Below, piece by piece: positions 1 to 8,743 of a stretch of DNA of 21,878 nt. Below the pieces are notes generated by a model. The model saw only the letters and a program-made list of their open reading frames with translations. It searched no databases and was not told where the DNA came from. Location: positions 2,479,164 to 2,501,041 of the forward strand of contig BFEA01000080.1 in assembly GCA_003427395.1 (NCBI GenBank), written 5' to 3'. This DNA comes from Chara braunii (taxonomy: Eukaryota > Streptophyta > Charophyceae > Charales > Characeae). Positions within the stretch are counted from its first letter, which is position 1. The number at the start of each line of letters is the position of its first letter. Both the position numbers and the translations under genes were made by a program.

Positions 1-1380
1 GAGTTTGCCCAGACCCAGGCCGACCTCGCCCTCTTACGCCTTCAGCCACCCCTACCCTCACAGGTGGCCGCGCCTTCGGGCGCACCCCCTTCTTCCTCTA
101 CTCTTCCTTCCATGCAGACTCGCTTNCCTCNCCCTGCACCCTATCCAGCCCCATCCTACCTTATTCCTATTCCCTCGGTTGTTGCGACCTCTTCTATCGC
201 AGCTCCCTCGCAGCCTGCTNCTGTTGCCCCCCCTGCTCCCCCATGCGGCCCGGGCGTANAATCAGCTGTGCCCCTGGCGTACAATCAGNTGCGCCCCTTT
301 CTCCAGGACCTGCGCCGACTTACTCAGCCGTAGCACAGNCCTCTGCTCCTCGATCCCCTCGCCGTCAGAACGGTGGCGCGCCACTCGTCCGCTTGATGGA
401 CATTGCCTTGTACGACGGTACAGGGATACGCATTTCTCGGTGGCTGCAGTCTGCCACCCGCACGCTCCAGCTCATGGGCGCCCCACCTGACACGTGGGTG
501 ACTCACCTCTCCACGCGCCTGCGTGGTGGTCCTTTCGACGCCTGGGAGGATTTCTACGTGCACTCCCTTCGTGAGGGTCGGACCCCGACCTTCATGGATT
601 TTTAGGCGTTCCTCGAGGATCGTTTCGGAGCCCGACATGATGTCACTTATGCCTTCGAGCGTGTCGTCAGCACACGCTGCTCCGACTCTGGTGGCGCTGC
701 CGGCCTGGACCGCCACATCCAGGTCTTTCAGGACGCCCGCCTCATTTGTGATATGGCGTTCCTCCTCGAGGCAACCCTCATCGACTGTTTATTGGCCAGC
801 CTTCCCCTTGAGTACCGCTTTGAGTTATGGCGGTATGAGTTCACATCGGCCCCGCAGGCTTACGAGGCCGCCAGGACCCATCAACGGATGCGGGCTCGTC
901 TTCACCCCGCCTCCTCCTCCCAGCCTCAGCGTATTCGCTACGCCCCTGCCTCTTCTCACGACACTTCCCAGCGCCGCTCCCCCTTCCGCCGCCGTCCCCG
1001 CCATTCCGTGCACCAGGGCCGCCACTTCTCGCGCCACTTCAGCGCGCTCGAGTATGGTGAGCAGGACGCTGTTGCCCCGTTGTCGCCTGAGGGGGACCAT
1101 AGCGACGACCTCGACCTCAGCGAGGCTGTCCACTACCACCTGGAGGAATCTACTCTCCCTATGGCCGAGTCCTCCGGCTCATCCTCTACACCCTCTCCCG
1201 AGCACGCAGCCGCTCTGGTCACGTTGGTGCGTCGCCCCCCGTGGTCCCTCAACATGACCTACTTCAGGGCTTTGTCCTCCTCACGGTGTCCTTTCCGTTG
1301 AGGAGCATGCGGCCATTTTGGACCGGCGTGGGTGTTTGTGATGTCGCCAGGACGGTCATAACTCCTCGCGGTGCCCTTAC
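1..1380 (+). pseudogene. gag pseudogene with CCHC zinc knuckle
   Basis: Gag is the structural protein that packages element RNA into virus-like particles in the cytoplasm. Bases 1-330 encode a Pro/Ala/Ser-rich linker with shifting frame and several Ns. Frame 3 from about 243 to 1301 carries a retrotransposon-gag-like helical domain (for example LMDIALYDGTGIRISRWL and PFDAWEDFYVHSLREG) followed by a basic Arg/His/Ser-rich stretch. It is interrupted by TAG at 603-605, where Gln is likely (MDF*AFLED). After a frameshift near 1290-1300, frame 1 encodes a zinc knuckle at 1333-1374: C-L-*-C-R-Q-D-G-H-N-S-S-R-C, spacing CX2CX4HX4C, with TGA at 1339-1341 inside the first CX2C. The start codon lies outside the window. 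Family assignment rests on domain order and the knuckle. Confidence 0.8.
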
Positions 1381-1839
1381 ATTGCCGCCCTCGACCACCA
1401 CTACGCTGACCTTTCCCGCCAATGTCGTGCTCAGTCCCCCCCCGGCGCCTCGCATCCCGGCAACGCCTCCTAGCCACGGTGCAGTGCACACCCGCGCCCT
1501 CCTCTGTAGATCGCTTCCCGACATCTCCGTCGTGGTTCGCCCCTCTCGCTACTGGAGCTGAGGTATCGCATGACCCGACAGAGTGTACTCAACCCTCTGT
1601 CACCGTACTAGTTGCGGCTTCGCAGACCACTGTCTCCCCTCCTACCCCTCCGCGACTACCGACACGTCGAGTCATTCGCTCAGGCCATTGCAGCGAGCAG
1701 CTTGCGACTCACGAGGATGTTGTGTCCTCTCTTCTGGACTTCAACATGCTCTAGGTTCGTCAAGAGCGACTCACCCTCCATGTCGCTGCACTGCGTCGCC
1801 TTCTCACCATCCTCTCAGACCCTGATCGCACCCTCCTGA

Positions 1840-2356
1840 TCATCCATGTACGACTGGGGACCTCCACGAGGGTGTACTCAGCGCTGTGGGATTCCGACTC
1901 TCAGGGGAACTTCATTCACCCACGTGTGGTGAAAGAAGCCCGCTTACCCACGACAAGGTCTCTGACTCCCATCTCTGTCACCCTAGGGGATGAAAAGACC
2001 CGGAGTTTTTCGATTAGACGGTCACCGACCTCCCTTTCTTCTTCACTCTCGAGCCGAATGATCATTCCCCGGCGTCTCGTCGTCACCGCTCCTCTGCACA
2101 TTTCGATATGATGGAGACGGGGTACGATTTCATTTCCGACACTCTGTGGTCTCATCAGTTCCGCAGCACCGAGGCTGATTGGGCGACCAACACTGTCATT
2201 CTCAAAACGAAGTGTGGACAGACGTATCGCGTACCTTTCATAGGTACTACCGCGACACCACGCCCCAACCCTTCTCCCCCGGAGCCTTCCGTGCCCACAC
2301 CATCTCCTACTATCACCGTCACCTCGCCTCGGCAGTTCGCTCACTTCATCCGATAG
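1840..2356 (+). pseudogene. Retropepsin-like aspartic protease remnant
   Basis: The protease matures the Gag-Pol polyprotein. The active-site region is at about 1887-1925 and reads W-D-S-D-S-Q-G-N-F-I. Retropepsins normally have D-[ST]-G, so the essential Gly is replaced by Asp (GAC in place of an expected GGC or GGN), which should abolish activity. The frame starts in phase 3 (from about 1872) and shifts near 2105 to phase 2. There METGYDFISDTLWSHQF marks the end of the protease domain, where ILGxxWL-type motifs are usual. The same frame runs on to a TAG at 2354-2356 (FIR*DDVTFFM) and then into the RT. The length fits a chromovirus protease. Bases 1380-1840 are a low-similarity spacer in which I could not follow one frame. 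Confidence 0.75.
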
Positions 2357-3530
2357 GACGACGTCACCTTCTTTATGGTGAACGTTACAGATCTCTTACA
2401 CTATGATCCATCCTGTCCCGACGTCGAGCTCATCCCTCTCGAGCCAGATCCTCATTCTATCTCTATAACTTTCATCTCTACTTCCCACCCTCCGCCGTCC
2501 GTCGAGTCCACCCCGTCGCCATGCGCTGACGTTGACGGTGAGGAACTCGCACGATATACGGATGACCTGGAGCCCACAGTTCGTGACCTCGTTCGAGAGT
2601 ACCACAACGTTTTCCCATCGTCGTTCTCGTACATCGGCATCCCACCGACGCGCGACGTCGAGCACTCCATCCAGCTTGTGCCTGACTATCGTGTTCACCA
2701 CCAGACACCCTATAAACTCTCGATCCCCGAGGCCACCGAACTCAAGCATCAACTTGAGGAGCTTCTGAGACTGGGTTTCATTAAACCCAGCAACTCCCCG
2801 TGGGGTGCACCTGTCCTCTTTGCTCGCAAAGCGGATGAAACTCTCCGTCTGCACATCGACTATCGCGGTCTCAACCGCTACACAGTTAAGAACAACTACC
2901 CTATACCTTGTTCCGATGAGTTGTTCGACCGCCTAGCAGACAACCGTTTCTTTACGAAGGTTGATCTTCGCAGCGGTTACCATCAGATCCACGTCGCTGT
3001 AGCAGACCAGCCGAAGACATCGTTCTGATCGCGTTTCGGCCACTACGAGTTTACGGTGATGCCATTCGACCTTCCCAATGCACCCGCTACCTTCCAAAGG
3101 GCGATGAACGACATCTTCAGGGACATCCTGGAGCAGTACGTTCTCGTCTACCTCAACGATATCCTGGTCTACAGTCGTACCTTTGAAGAGCACCTCAGAC
3201 ACCTCTGCGACGTCCTTGACAACTTTCGCAGACATGGCTTCTATGCCAAGCTGAGCAATTGCCGCTTTGCCCAGCACAAAGTGAATTTCTTAGGACACTA
3301 CATGTCTGACCAGGGTCTCCACATGGACGACGTGAAGATCACTGCTATTGCGGGCCTGTCCTCACATCCGCCAAGCAGCTTCGCAGCTTCCTAGGCCTCA
3401 CTAGCTACTATAGTAATTTCATCCAGGGATACGCTAGGTATTCCTATGTCCTTNCCTCCACCCTCCTCCGGAAGAACCCGCCACGGGCTTGGACACCCCT
3501 CCACGATGACGCCTTCCACACCCTCAAGAA
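2357..3530 (+). pseudogene. Reverse transcriptase (Ty3/gypsy type), inactivated
   Basis: The RT copies element RNA into cDNA. Fingers and palm motifs are clear: LEELLRLGFIKPSNSPWGAP, LRLHIDYRGLN, YPIP and FTKVDLRSGYHQI (first catalytic Asp in VDLRSGY). TGA at 3026-3028 then replaces an expected Arg (KTSF*SRFGHYEF). The palm YxDD box reads VYLNDILVY at about 3149-3175, so the first Asp of YLDD is Asn (codon AAC). That position binds catalytic metal, so the enzyme would be dead even without the stop. A frameshift near 3345-3358 moves the frame to phase 1, where the connection motif KQLRSFLGLTSYY continues (3373-3411). No independent start exists, because the RT is part of a polyprotein. Confidence 0.92.
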
Positions 3531-4110
3531 GGCGGTGACATGTGCACCGGTTCTTCACCTACCCGATTTTGATCGCCCTTTTATCCTTACCACCGATTCG
3601 TCAGACTTTGCTGTAGGAGCAGTGCTTTCTCAGATTTTTCCCTCCTCTCCTGATTCCTCTTATCCTCGTATCCCTCGCTTCCCACCCCCTACCCCTACCA
3701 CTGCTTCTCGCCTTACGCCTACTCGTTCATCTACTGACGAGCCTTCTATTGACTATTCTCATACCGTCGCCGAGGACGGCACTATCGAGTCTCGCTCAGG
3801 TGATTGTCCGATAGCCTTCTACTCCCGTCAGCTCCTGCCTGCCGAGATAAACTACACTGCTGATGAACGTGAGGTTCTCGCAGTAGTTTATGCCGCTCGG
3901 TACTGGTGTCACTACCTGCACGGGCACCATTCACGGTGCGCACGGACAACTCTGTTGTCCAGACTTTTCTGACAAAGCCGAAGCTCACTCCTTGACAGGC
4001 TCGCTAGTGGCGCGACCTATCCGAGTTTAGTTTCACCACTGAGCACATCAAGGGTGAGACTAATCAGGTCGCAGATGCCTTATCCCGGCGCCCTGACCAT
4101 GATCAGGAGC
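3531..4110 (+). pseudogene. RNase H domain of the chromovirus pol, frameshifted
   Basis: RNase H degrades the RNA strand of the RNA:DNA hybrid. The Ty3/gypsy signature is present: LTTDSSDFAVGAVLSQ with the first catalytic Asp near 3594, then a poorly conserved Pro/Ser/Thr-rich insertion (3640-3780), then IAFYSRQLLPAEINY and DEREVLAVVYA (catalytic Glu). A frameshift near 3930 moves phase 1 to phase 3, where VRTDNS and the terminal ADALSRRP motif (about 4073-4096) supply the remaining acidic residues. Two stops lie between them, TGA 3993-3995 and TAG 4005-4007, in the segment TP*QAR*WRD where Arg and Gln are expected. The catalytic residues therefore survive individually, but the reading frame does not. 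Confidence 0.88.
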
Positions 4111-5480
4111 AGCTCCAGCTCGCTGCTATCTCGGTCACCATCGTCCACCACTCGGTGATCGACGAGTTTCGCACTCAGTACCGCCACTGCCCCGACTATC
4201 GCTACATCCATGTGACCCTTCGGAGTGGCAAGACCGTCCCAAACTACTCTCTCAGGGACAATGGTCTTGTGTACTAGCACGGTTCACAAGGCACCAGAGA
4301 GCCCCGTATTTGCGTTCCCTCCACTGGACAACTACATGTCCGGGCAGTAGCAGAGTTCCATGACCAGGCAGTCGCCAGTCATATGGGCTTCCACAAAACG
4401 TTGGCTTGTGTGAGCCGCCTCTACGTCTGGCCGAAGCGCAAAGACTTTGTGAAGGACTATGGCGTAGAGTGTCGCACATGTCAGGAGGTGAACTGTGTGA
4501 ACCACCTGCCTTATGGTTTTCTCCAACCTCATCCTATTCCTGAGGGTCGTTGGCAGTCCATCTCGATGGACTTTATCGGTTCACTTCGTCCTTCGACCCC
4601 CCGCGGTCATGATGCTATCTTGGTCGTCGTTGACCGCTTTACGAAACGTGCACGCTTTGTTCCGTGCCGCTATGCCATCAGTGCACGTGAGGTCGCCAAC
4701 ATCGTGTTTGACCGAGTCGTGCGTGACCACGGCTTACCTCTGAGCATCATATACGACTGTGACCCGCGCTTTACCTGTCGATTCTGGCGACGGTTCCACT
4801 AGTTTACGACACCCAGCTCCGCTTCTCCTCGTTTTACCATCCCCAGACTGATGGTCAGACCTAGGTAACGAACAGGACCTTCGAAGATATTCTTCGAAAG
4901 ATTGTTCACGACGACCAGCAGTGGGATCTCCATCTTGCCCACGCGGAGATAGCCTACGACCATGCCGTCTCGCCAGCCACAGGGATGTCGCCTTACTATT
5001 GCGACCTCGACTATCACCCTCGTGTTCCCGTGAACTTTCTTCGACCGTCACAAATGCATCCCGACATGAGTTGTCCCACGCTGGATGATTGGGTTGCACA
5101 CATGACGTCGATCATGAAGACCGCGCATGAGCACATAGCCGCTTCCCAGACTCGCATGGCAGCGTGTGCGAACCGATCGAGGATGGATCATCCATTCAAA
5201 GTCGGTGATGATGTGCTTATCGACNCCCGCCACTTACAGCTCGAAGCGGACACGCTTCGCAAGTTTCAACGTCGCTTCTTTGGCCCATGCCATATTCTCT
5301 AGGCCGTCGGTTCTCATATGGCTTCTAGCCCAGTCAGCTTCCGTGTAAAGCTGCCTGACTACCTACGCCAGACTCGTGTGCACGATGTCTACCACGTCTC
5401 GTTACTGCGTGCCTACCGCAGACTGTCTGAGCGTTTCGTTGGACGACCATACGAGCGCCCTCCACCCATCATGGTGGACG
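4111..5480 (+). pseudogene. Integrase with HHCC finger and DDE core, stop at the catalytic Glu position
   Basis: The integrase inserts element cDNA into the host chromosome. TAG 4275-4277 lies before the N-terminal zinc finger (HMGFHKTL ... CRTCQ, about 4377-4490). The DDE core follows: first Asp in MDFIGSL (GAC 4569-4571), second in IIYDCDPRF (GAC 4755-4757, usually SDRDPRF). TAG at 4800-4802 and a frameshift near 4805 shift phase 3 to phase 2. The block FYHPQTDGQT is then followed directly by TAG at 4862-4864. That is where the catalytic Glu of the D,D(35)E triad normally sits, and the spacing of about 35 codons from the second Asp agrees. After it, VTNRTFEDILRK and the C-terminal domain continue open except for TAG 5300-5302 (CHIL*AVGSH). 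HDVYHVSLLRAYR closes the C-terminal part. Confidence 0.92.
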
Positions 5481-5827
5481 ACCACGAGGAGTTCCTCGTT
5501 TCAGACATTATTGGTCACCGAGTAATCGAGGACAACCCTCCCCATGTCGAGTATCTCGTATGTTGGAAAAGTTACCCTGATGAGGAGGCTACTTGGGAGC
5601 CCCTCGAGCACTTGCAGCACGCTCGCATGTTGGTGCGTGCTTATGACCGTGCTCGTCATGCTGGGTTGATTGCTCCTCCTCAGCCCACTGACCCTCCTCC
5701 TTCTCCCTCGGCTGAGGAGACCGCTGAGGTCGAGCCTGCTCCATCTGAGGCAGACCTTCAACAGCAGTCGGATGCTTCTGAGCGTCCACAACGCACTCGC
5801 CGTTGTCATGCTCGATACGACGATTAA
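5481..5827 (+). pseudogene. Chromodomain and C-terminal tail of chromovirus integrase
   Basis: This is the C-terminal part of the same frame as the integrase and is open to TAA at 5825-5827. The chromodomain runs from about 5488 to 5650: EEFLVSDIIGHRVIED, then VEYLVCWKSYPDEEATWEPL, then a short helix ending near YDRARHAG. The YLVxWK and TWEP blocks, which carry the aromatic and fold-defining residues of chromodomains, are intact. In chromoviruses this module reads histone marks (typically H3K9 methylation) and directs insertion into heterochromatin. The remaining 50 or so residues are a Pro/Glu/Ser-rich tail that ends in basic residues. This is the best-preserved piece of the element. Confidence 0.92.
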
Positions 5828-6544
5828 CTCTAAATTATCTTCCCACATCTTTGACTTCTCAATACTCCATCCACTCCAGTTTTGCCACTTCAGCTCGTCG
5901 AAGTTACGGCTCTTCCTCGACGACATTTCGGACTTCTCATCATGGACGTCATCGCCAGCTTCATGGACTTCGTCACGATCAGCTCTGCCTACTTCAGACA
6001 TCGTCACTCTCTTACCACCTTACCCTGTACAGTACCCTGGTTATGTCGCATGATGGTCTCCCCTCGCCGGGTTCCTCTGAGTTGGACTCTCCCTTGGTAT
6101 ACGCATAGGCATCGGGACCGTAGCGCTGCCTTGGCTTCCCAACTTATGGATCTAGCTCCGACTTTCCTCACTTTGGGAGTCATTTGCATGATTCCCTTAC
6201 CTATCACTTTTTCTACCCTCTGTCGGCCCTCATGCCGTAGTTAGGCAGCCTTGCATGCTTCATCTAGATGCGCCCAGTATACCAGGCTCCCTTATTCCCT
6301 TGCATGGTCGACCCTTCATACCGGTCACCCCTTTAGTCGAGCATTACCTGCCCGGATGGTCTATCTGTTAGGGTCACTGGTTCTGTTCGTTCCCAGTTCC
6401 CTACCCTCATTGAGCCTGATGACAGTGTCTCTCTGTCATTATGTGTGGATGCCCTTAGGAGTTTATCGACCCCTAGGCTGCATTCGCCACCCTCAGAGAC
6501 CATCCCACCCTTTGGTTGCGACGCACTCCTCCTGTGACCTATGG

Positions 6545-6667
6545 TTGTCTTGTCATTGTTTTGTTGCTCTCAGACTGAGGTCTCTGCCTCTGACATTCTA
6601 GGATTTAGTTGTCTTTGCTTTGGCTGTTTCCAGACCGAGGCTACTGCCTCCAACATTCTAGGATTTA
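6545..6667 (+). repeat. Imperfect ~60-bp tandem repeat, two units
   Basis: The block ACATTCTAGGATTTAGTTGT occurs twice, 60 bp apart (starting about 6593 and 6653). Each is preceded by a similar CAGACYGAGG...CTGCCTC segment. A third, eroded start (GTTGTCATTATTTTATGC) follows at about 6668. The repeat probably lies inside the chromovirus 3' region. Confidence 0.8.
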
Positions 6668-6986
6668 GTTGTCATTATTTTATGCTTTCCTAGGACATGT
6701 ATACTAGTTAGTTGCTTTCTGCTTGCACTTAGGCTGCTAGTTGTGACATTGTTGTTCTTGCTATGTTTTCTAGCCTAGGTTGCATCGCATGGACTCGACA
6801 TGGAGCTTGCTCCGCATCCTAGACTACTCGGGTTTTCTTTTTCTTTGGTAGAGTTCCGCTTCTTGGCAGAAGCGTGCTTGTATCTAGGCGATCCATCACA
6901 AGCCGAGGATCGTGTAGCGGACCTCTGGTTGGCCTGTGAGACCAGCCCCTTGGCCTGTTCTCATAGTCCTGTGTTGTATTCGGGCT

Positions 6987-7050
6987 AGTCCAGTCCAGAC
7001 CGGTACTTCTATTGGTACCAGTCAGTCCAGTCCAGTCCAGTCAGTCCGCT
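6987..7050 (+). repeat. CAGTC-rich simple repeat
   Basis: Iterations of CAGTC and CAGTCAGTC fall in two short blocks (about 6987-7000 and 7019-7049), separated by a sequence containing GGTAC twice. It is low-complexity DNA with no coding content. Confidence 0.75.
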
Positions 7051-7242
7051 GGGGTATACCCTAGCCAGATTTTGTATGTCGCGTCATTCTGCATTCGCAC
7101 AGTTTGGAGTATGTGCGTTGGAGTCTCGCGTGGGAGCTGCGCTGTGCCATCTTGCTCCACTCTCATCCTCCATCTCCATCTGTATCCCAGGCGGAGCACC
7201 ACACCTGGTGGGTCCGCCACATCAAATGACTTGTGAAACTCT

Positions 7243-7320
7243 ATATGGGACGCTGTGCCCGCTTCCCAACACGTGCTGCTACCCACGAATAAATTGGAGC
7301 ATTTGTCCGAGAAAAAAAAA
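7243..7320 (+). repeat. Degenerate short copy of the hairpin/poly(A) repeat family
   Basis: This copy starts with ATATGGGACGC. It carries a damaged H1 hairpin (7252-7270, GCTGTGCCCGCTTCCCAAC), then GTGCTGCTACCCAC and an H2-like segment ending in TTGGAGC. It lacks a third hairpin and ends in nine A residues at 7312-7320. It is clearly related to the copies at 7825-7978, 17993-18128 and 18493-18643. The A-tail suggests retrotransposition. Confidence 0.7.
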
Positions 7321-7824
7321 GGCAGCATCCTCTCCTAGTAGTTCGCCCACTTCATTCCTTCCTGATCCAGAGAACCAGACATTGCATTCCTCACAGTCCA
7401 GAGTTGTAGGTACTACCCTGAGTGGAAGTTTTATGCCCGCACTACTCCGCAGATTAAATTACATCCACGCCTGCACAGGGCACAAGCTGCACAACACTTC
7501 AGACATAATCAATTTGGGTTAACCGTCTATCTATGTCATCAAGGGGCCAGGCCCCACTAGTAAAGAGCACTGGACTGACTCTTGTAGTGTTATGTCCACT
7601 GAGATGTAGAAAAGCAGATCATCTCCATTTTCTGCACCTCCCCACAAGCACATCCAGATCCAGGCATTAGATCCAATGCTCTATTGCAAGTGGGATTTCC
7701 CTCAAGTTTTTGTGAGTTTTCGACCTCTTCTTTGACATGCTTCGAAACAGAACTGTTTTCTCCCTCGTCCAAAAAACAAACAAAAAATAAAAACAATTTC
7801 AACTGCGTCAGTCGTTGTTACTTC
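7321..7824. other. Unannotated AT-rich intergenic DNA
   Basis: I see no gene, RNA or structured repeat in this interval apart from an A-rich stretch near 7771-7796. Open frames on either strand are short and compositionally random. Confidence 0.5.
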
Positions 7825-7978
7825 CTTTTTTTCTATTTTTATTTTATGGCAAACATCTGTGGCAACCTGCTATTGGAGGTGATATGGGCATCCTCCAATA
7901 GCAAGCCCAGTTTGTAGATGGCTCCAATCTATCGGTGGGGAGCATCACCTGCTGGAAACCGGGTCCAGCGTCCCACTG
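7825..7978 (-). mobile_element. SINE-like hairpin repeat, three-hairpin copy in reverse orientation
   Basis: Read on the minus strand, the unit starts GTGGGACGC. It then has hairpin H1 (7951-7969; GCTGGACCCGGTTTCCAGC), AGGTGATGC, hairpin H2 (GCTCC at 7943-7939 pairing with GGAGC at 7925-7921), and a third hairpin H3 with a perfect 12-bp stem (7868-7879 with 7892-7903; arms TGCTATTGGAGG and its complement, 12-nt loop). An A-rich tail follows (T-rich on the plus strand, 7825-7848). It has the same layout as the copies near 18 kb but opposite orientation. I found no clear target-site duplication or Pol III boxes, so calling it a SINE is inference from size and A-tail. Confidence 0.6.
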
Positions 7979-8546
7979 ACAAGATCGAAGACAATATACC
8001 TAACGGAACAACATTGATTGCCCCCTCACGAGGGGATTAACTGCCCGTCCAATTATCAGCCAGGTCACAACATGTATGAAGATCTAGCCATGCGGAGGGT
8101 AACAAACTGTCCTCCAATCTACCCTAATCTTTCTCAATCATAATAGTGCCTAGCAAACCCTAGGCCCCCTCCGTGCATAAGGCCGCTGCCCAACTCCATG
8201 ATTCTCGTTTTCTGCCAGCGGAGATCGTTCGCCTACCCTCCCTTATCCTAAGCTATTCACTCGACAAAGATTTATTTACACGAAATTGTTTTTGTCAAAT
8301 TTCTGGCAGAGGTTAGCAACATCTGCGACATATATCATTATATTTATAATTATTAATATCACGCATCTGCCATGCATACTCTTCCCCCTGCCATTTCGCC
8401 AACCGGAGTTTTGCCCATCCCTTATTGATTATCCTATCTCCTCCCCCTATCCACCACCCAAACGTCAGACCTTCCTCCCGCTCCTCCTCATCGTTCCCTC
8501 CACCCAGTGCCAACCACAAAATATAAGAGTCAGGACAGGCAACAGG
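7979..8546. other. Unannotated non-coding interval
   Basis: No gene is supported. A telobox-like AAACCCTAGG lies at about 8155-8164, matching one in the tandem repeat at 8547-8604. The rest looks like ordinary intergenic DNA. Confidence 0.45.
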
Positions 8547-8604
8547 GAGGGAGCAGGGGGAAACCCTAGGTTAAAGAGGGAGCAGGGGGAAGCCCTAGGT
8601 CAAA
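8547..8604 (+). repeat. 29-bp tandem repeat, two units, with telobox-like core
   Basis: GAGGGAGCAGGGGGAA is followed by RCCCTAGGTYAAA in both units (8547-8575 and 8576-8604). The first unit contains AAACCCTAGG, which overlaps the plant telobox AAACCCTA. Whether it is regulatory is unknown, as no plus-strand gene follows it. Confidence 0.8.
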
Positions 8605-8743
8605 TAGGGACGCCGCAGGGGATATTCGCGCATAAGTGAAACAATCAAAACACATGCCAAACCCATTGAACCCACCCTTCCCCACGGTCAACTGCCTGAG
8701 CCATCCCCATGATTGTACGACACCGCAGCTCATTAGTAACAAC

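Larger units (their letters stand above)
1..5827 (+). mobile_element. Degenerate Ty3/gypsy chromovirus, coding body (5' truncated by window)
   Basis: The domain order is gag, zinc knuckle, aspartic protease, reverse transcriptase, RNase H, integrase, chromodomain. That order, with RNase H before integrase and a C-terminal chromodomain, defines the chromovirus branch of Ty3/gypsy (Metaviridae) LTR retrotransposons. The reading frame passes through all three phases: frameshifts lie near 1300, 2105, 3350, 3930 and 4805. At least ten in-frame stops interrupt it, at 603, 1339, 2354, 3026, 3993, 4005, 4275, 4800, 4862 and 5300. The protease and RT active-site motifs are also altered, so the copy is dead. 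The 5' LTR and primer binding site lie upstream of the window, so LTR identity and insertion age cannot be judged. The 3' LTR should lie between 5828 and about 7242, but I cannot fix its ends. Confidence 0.93.
5828..7242 (+). other. Non-coding 3' region of the chromovirus, probably containing the 3' LTR
   Basis: No convincing coding sequence lies here. Position and composition suggest the element's 3' untranslated region and 3' LTR. I could not place the polypurine tract or the TG...CA ends, because the 5' LTR needed for comparison is outside the window. It holds a 60-bp tandem repeat (6545-6667) and CAGTC-type simple repeats (about 6987-7050). Confidence 0.5.

Noticed and set aside
324-1139. 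Long minus-strand open frames across gag
   Set aside because: They are antisense shadows of a GC-rich gag region. The plus-strand frame has the domain order and zinc knuckle of the retroelement.
523-1257. 244-codon plus-strand frame overlapping gag
   Set aside because: Its Ser/Thr/Pro-rich, low-complexity product is an off-frame reading of gag. The gag domain is in another frame.
7012-7522. Short plus-strand frames downstream of the chromovirus (7012-7236, 7076-7522)
   Set aside because: No family resemblance; they cross simple repeats and the hairpin repeat with its A-tail.
7825-7978. Helitron 3' end, because of a terminal hairpin
   Set aside because: No CTRR end or TC start is seen, and the hairpin is followed by an A-rich tail, which fits retrotransposition better.
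8286-8639. 117-codon plus-strand frame
   Set aside because: It runs through a pyrimidine-rich stretch and a 29-bp tandem repeat with no recognisable motif, so it is probably incidental.
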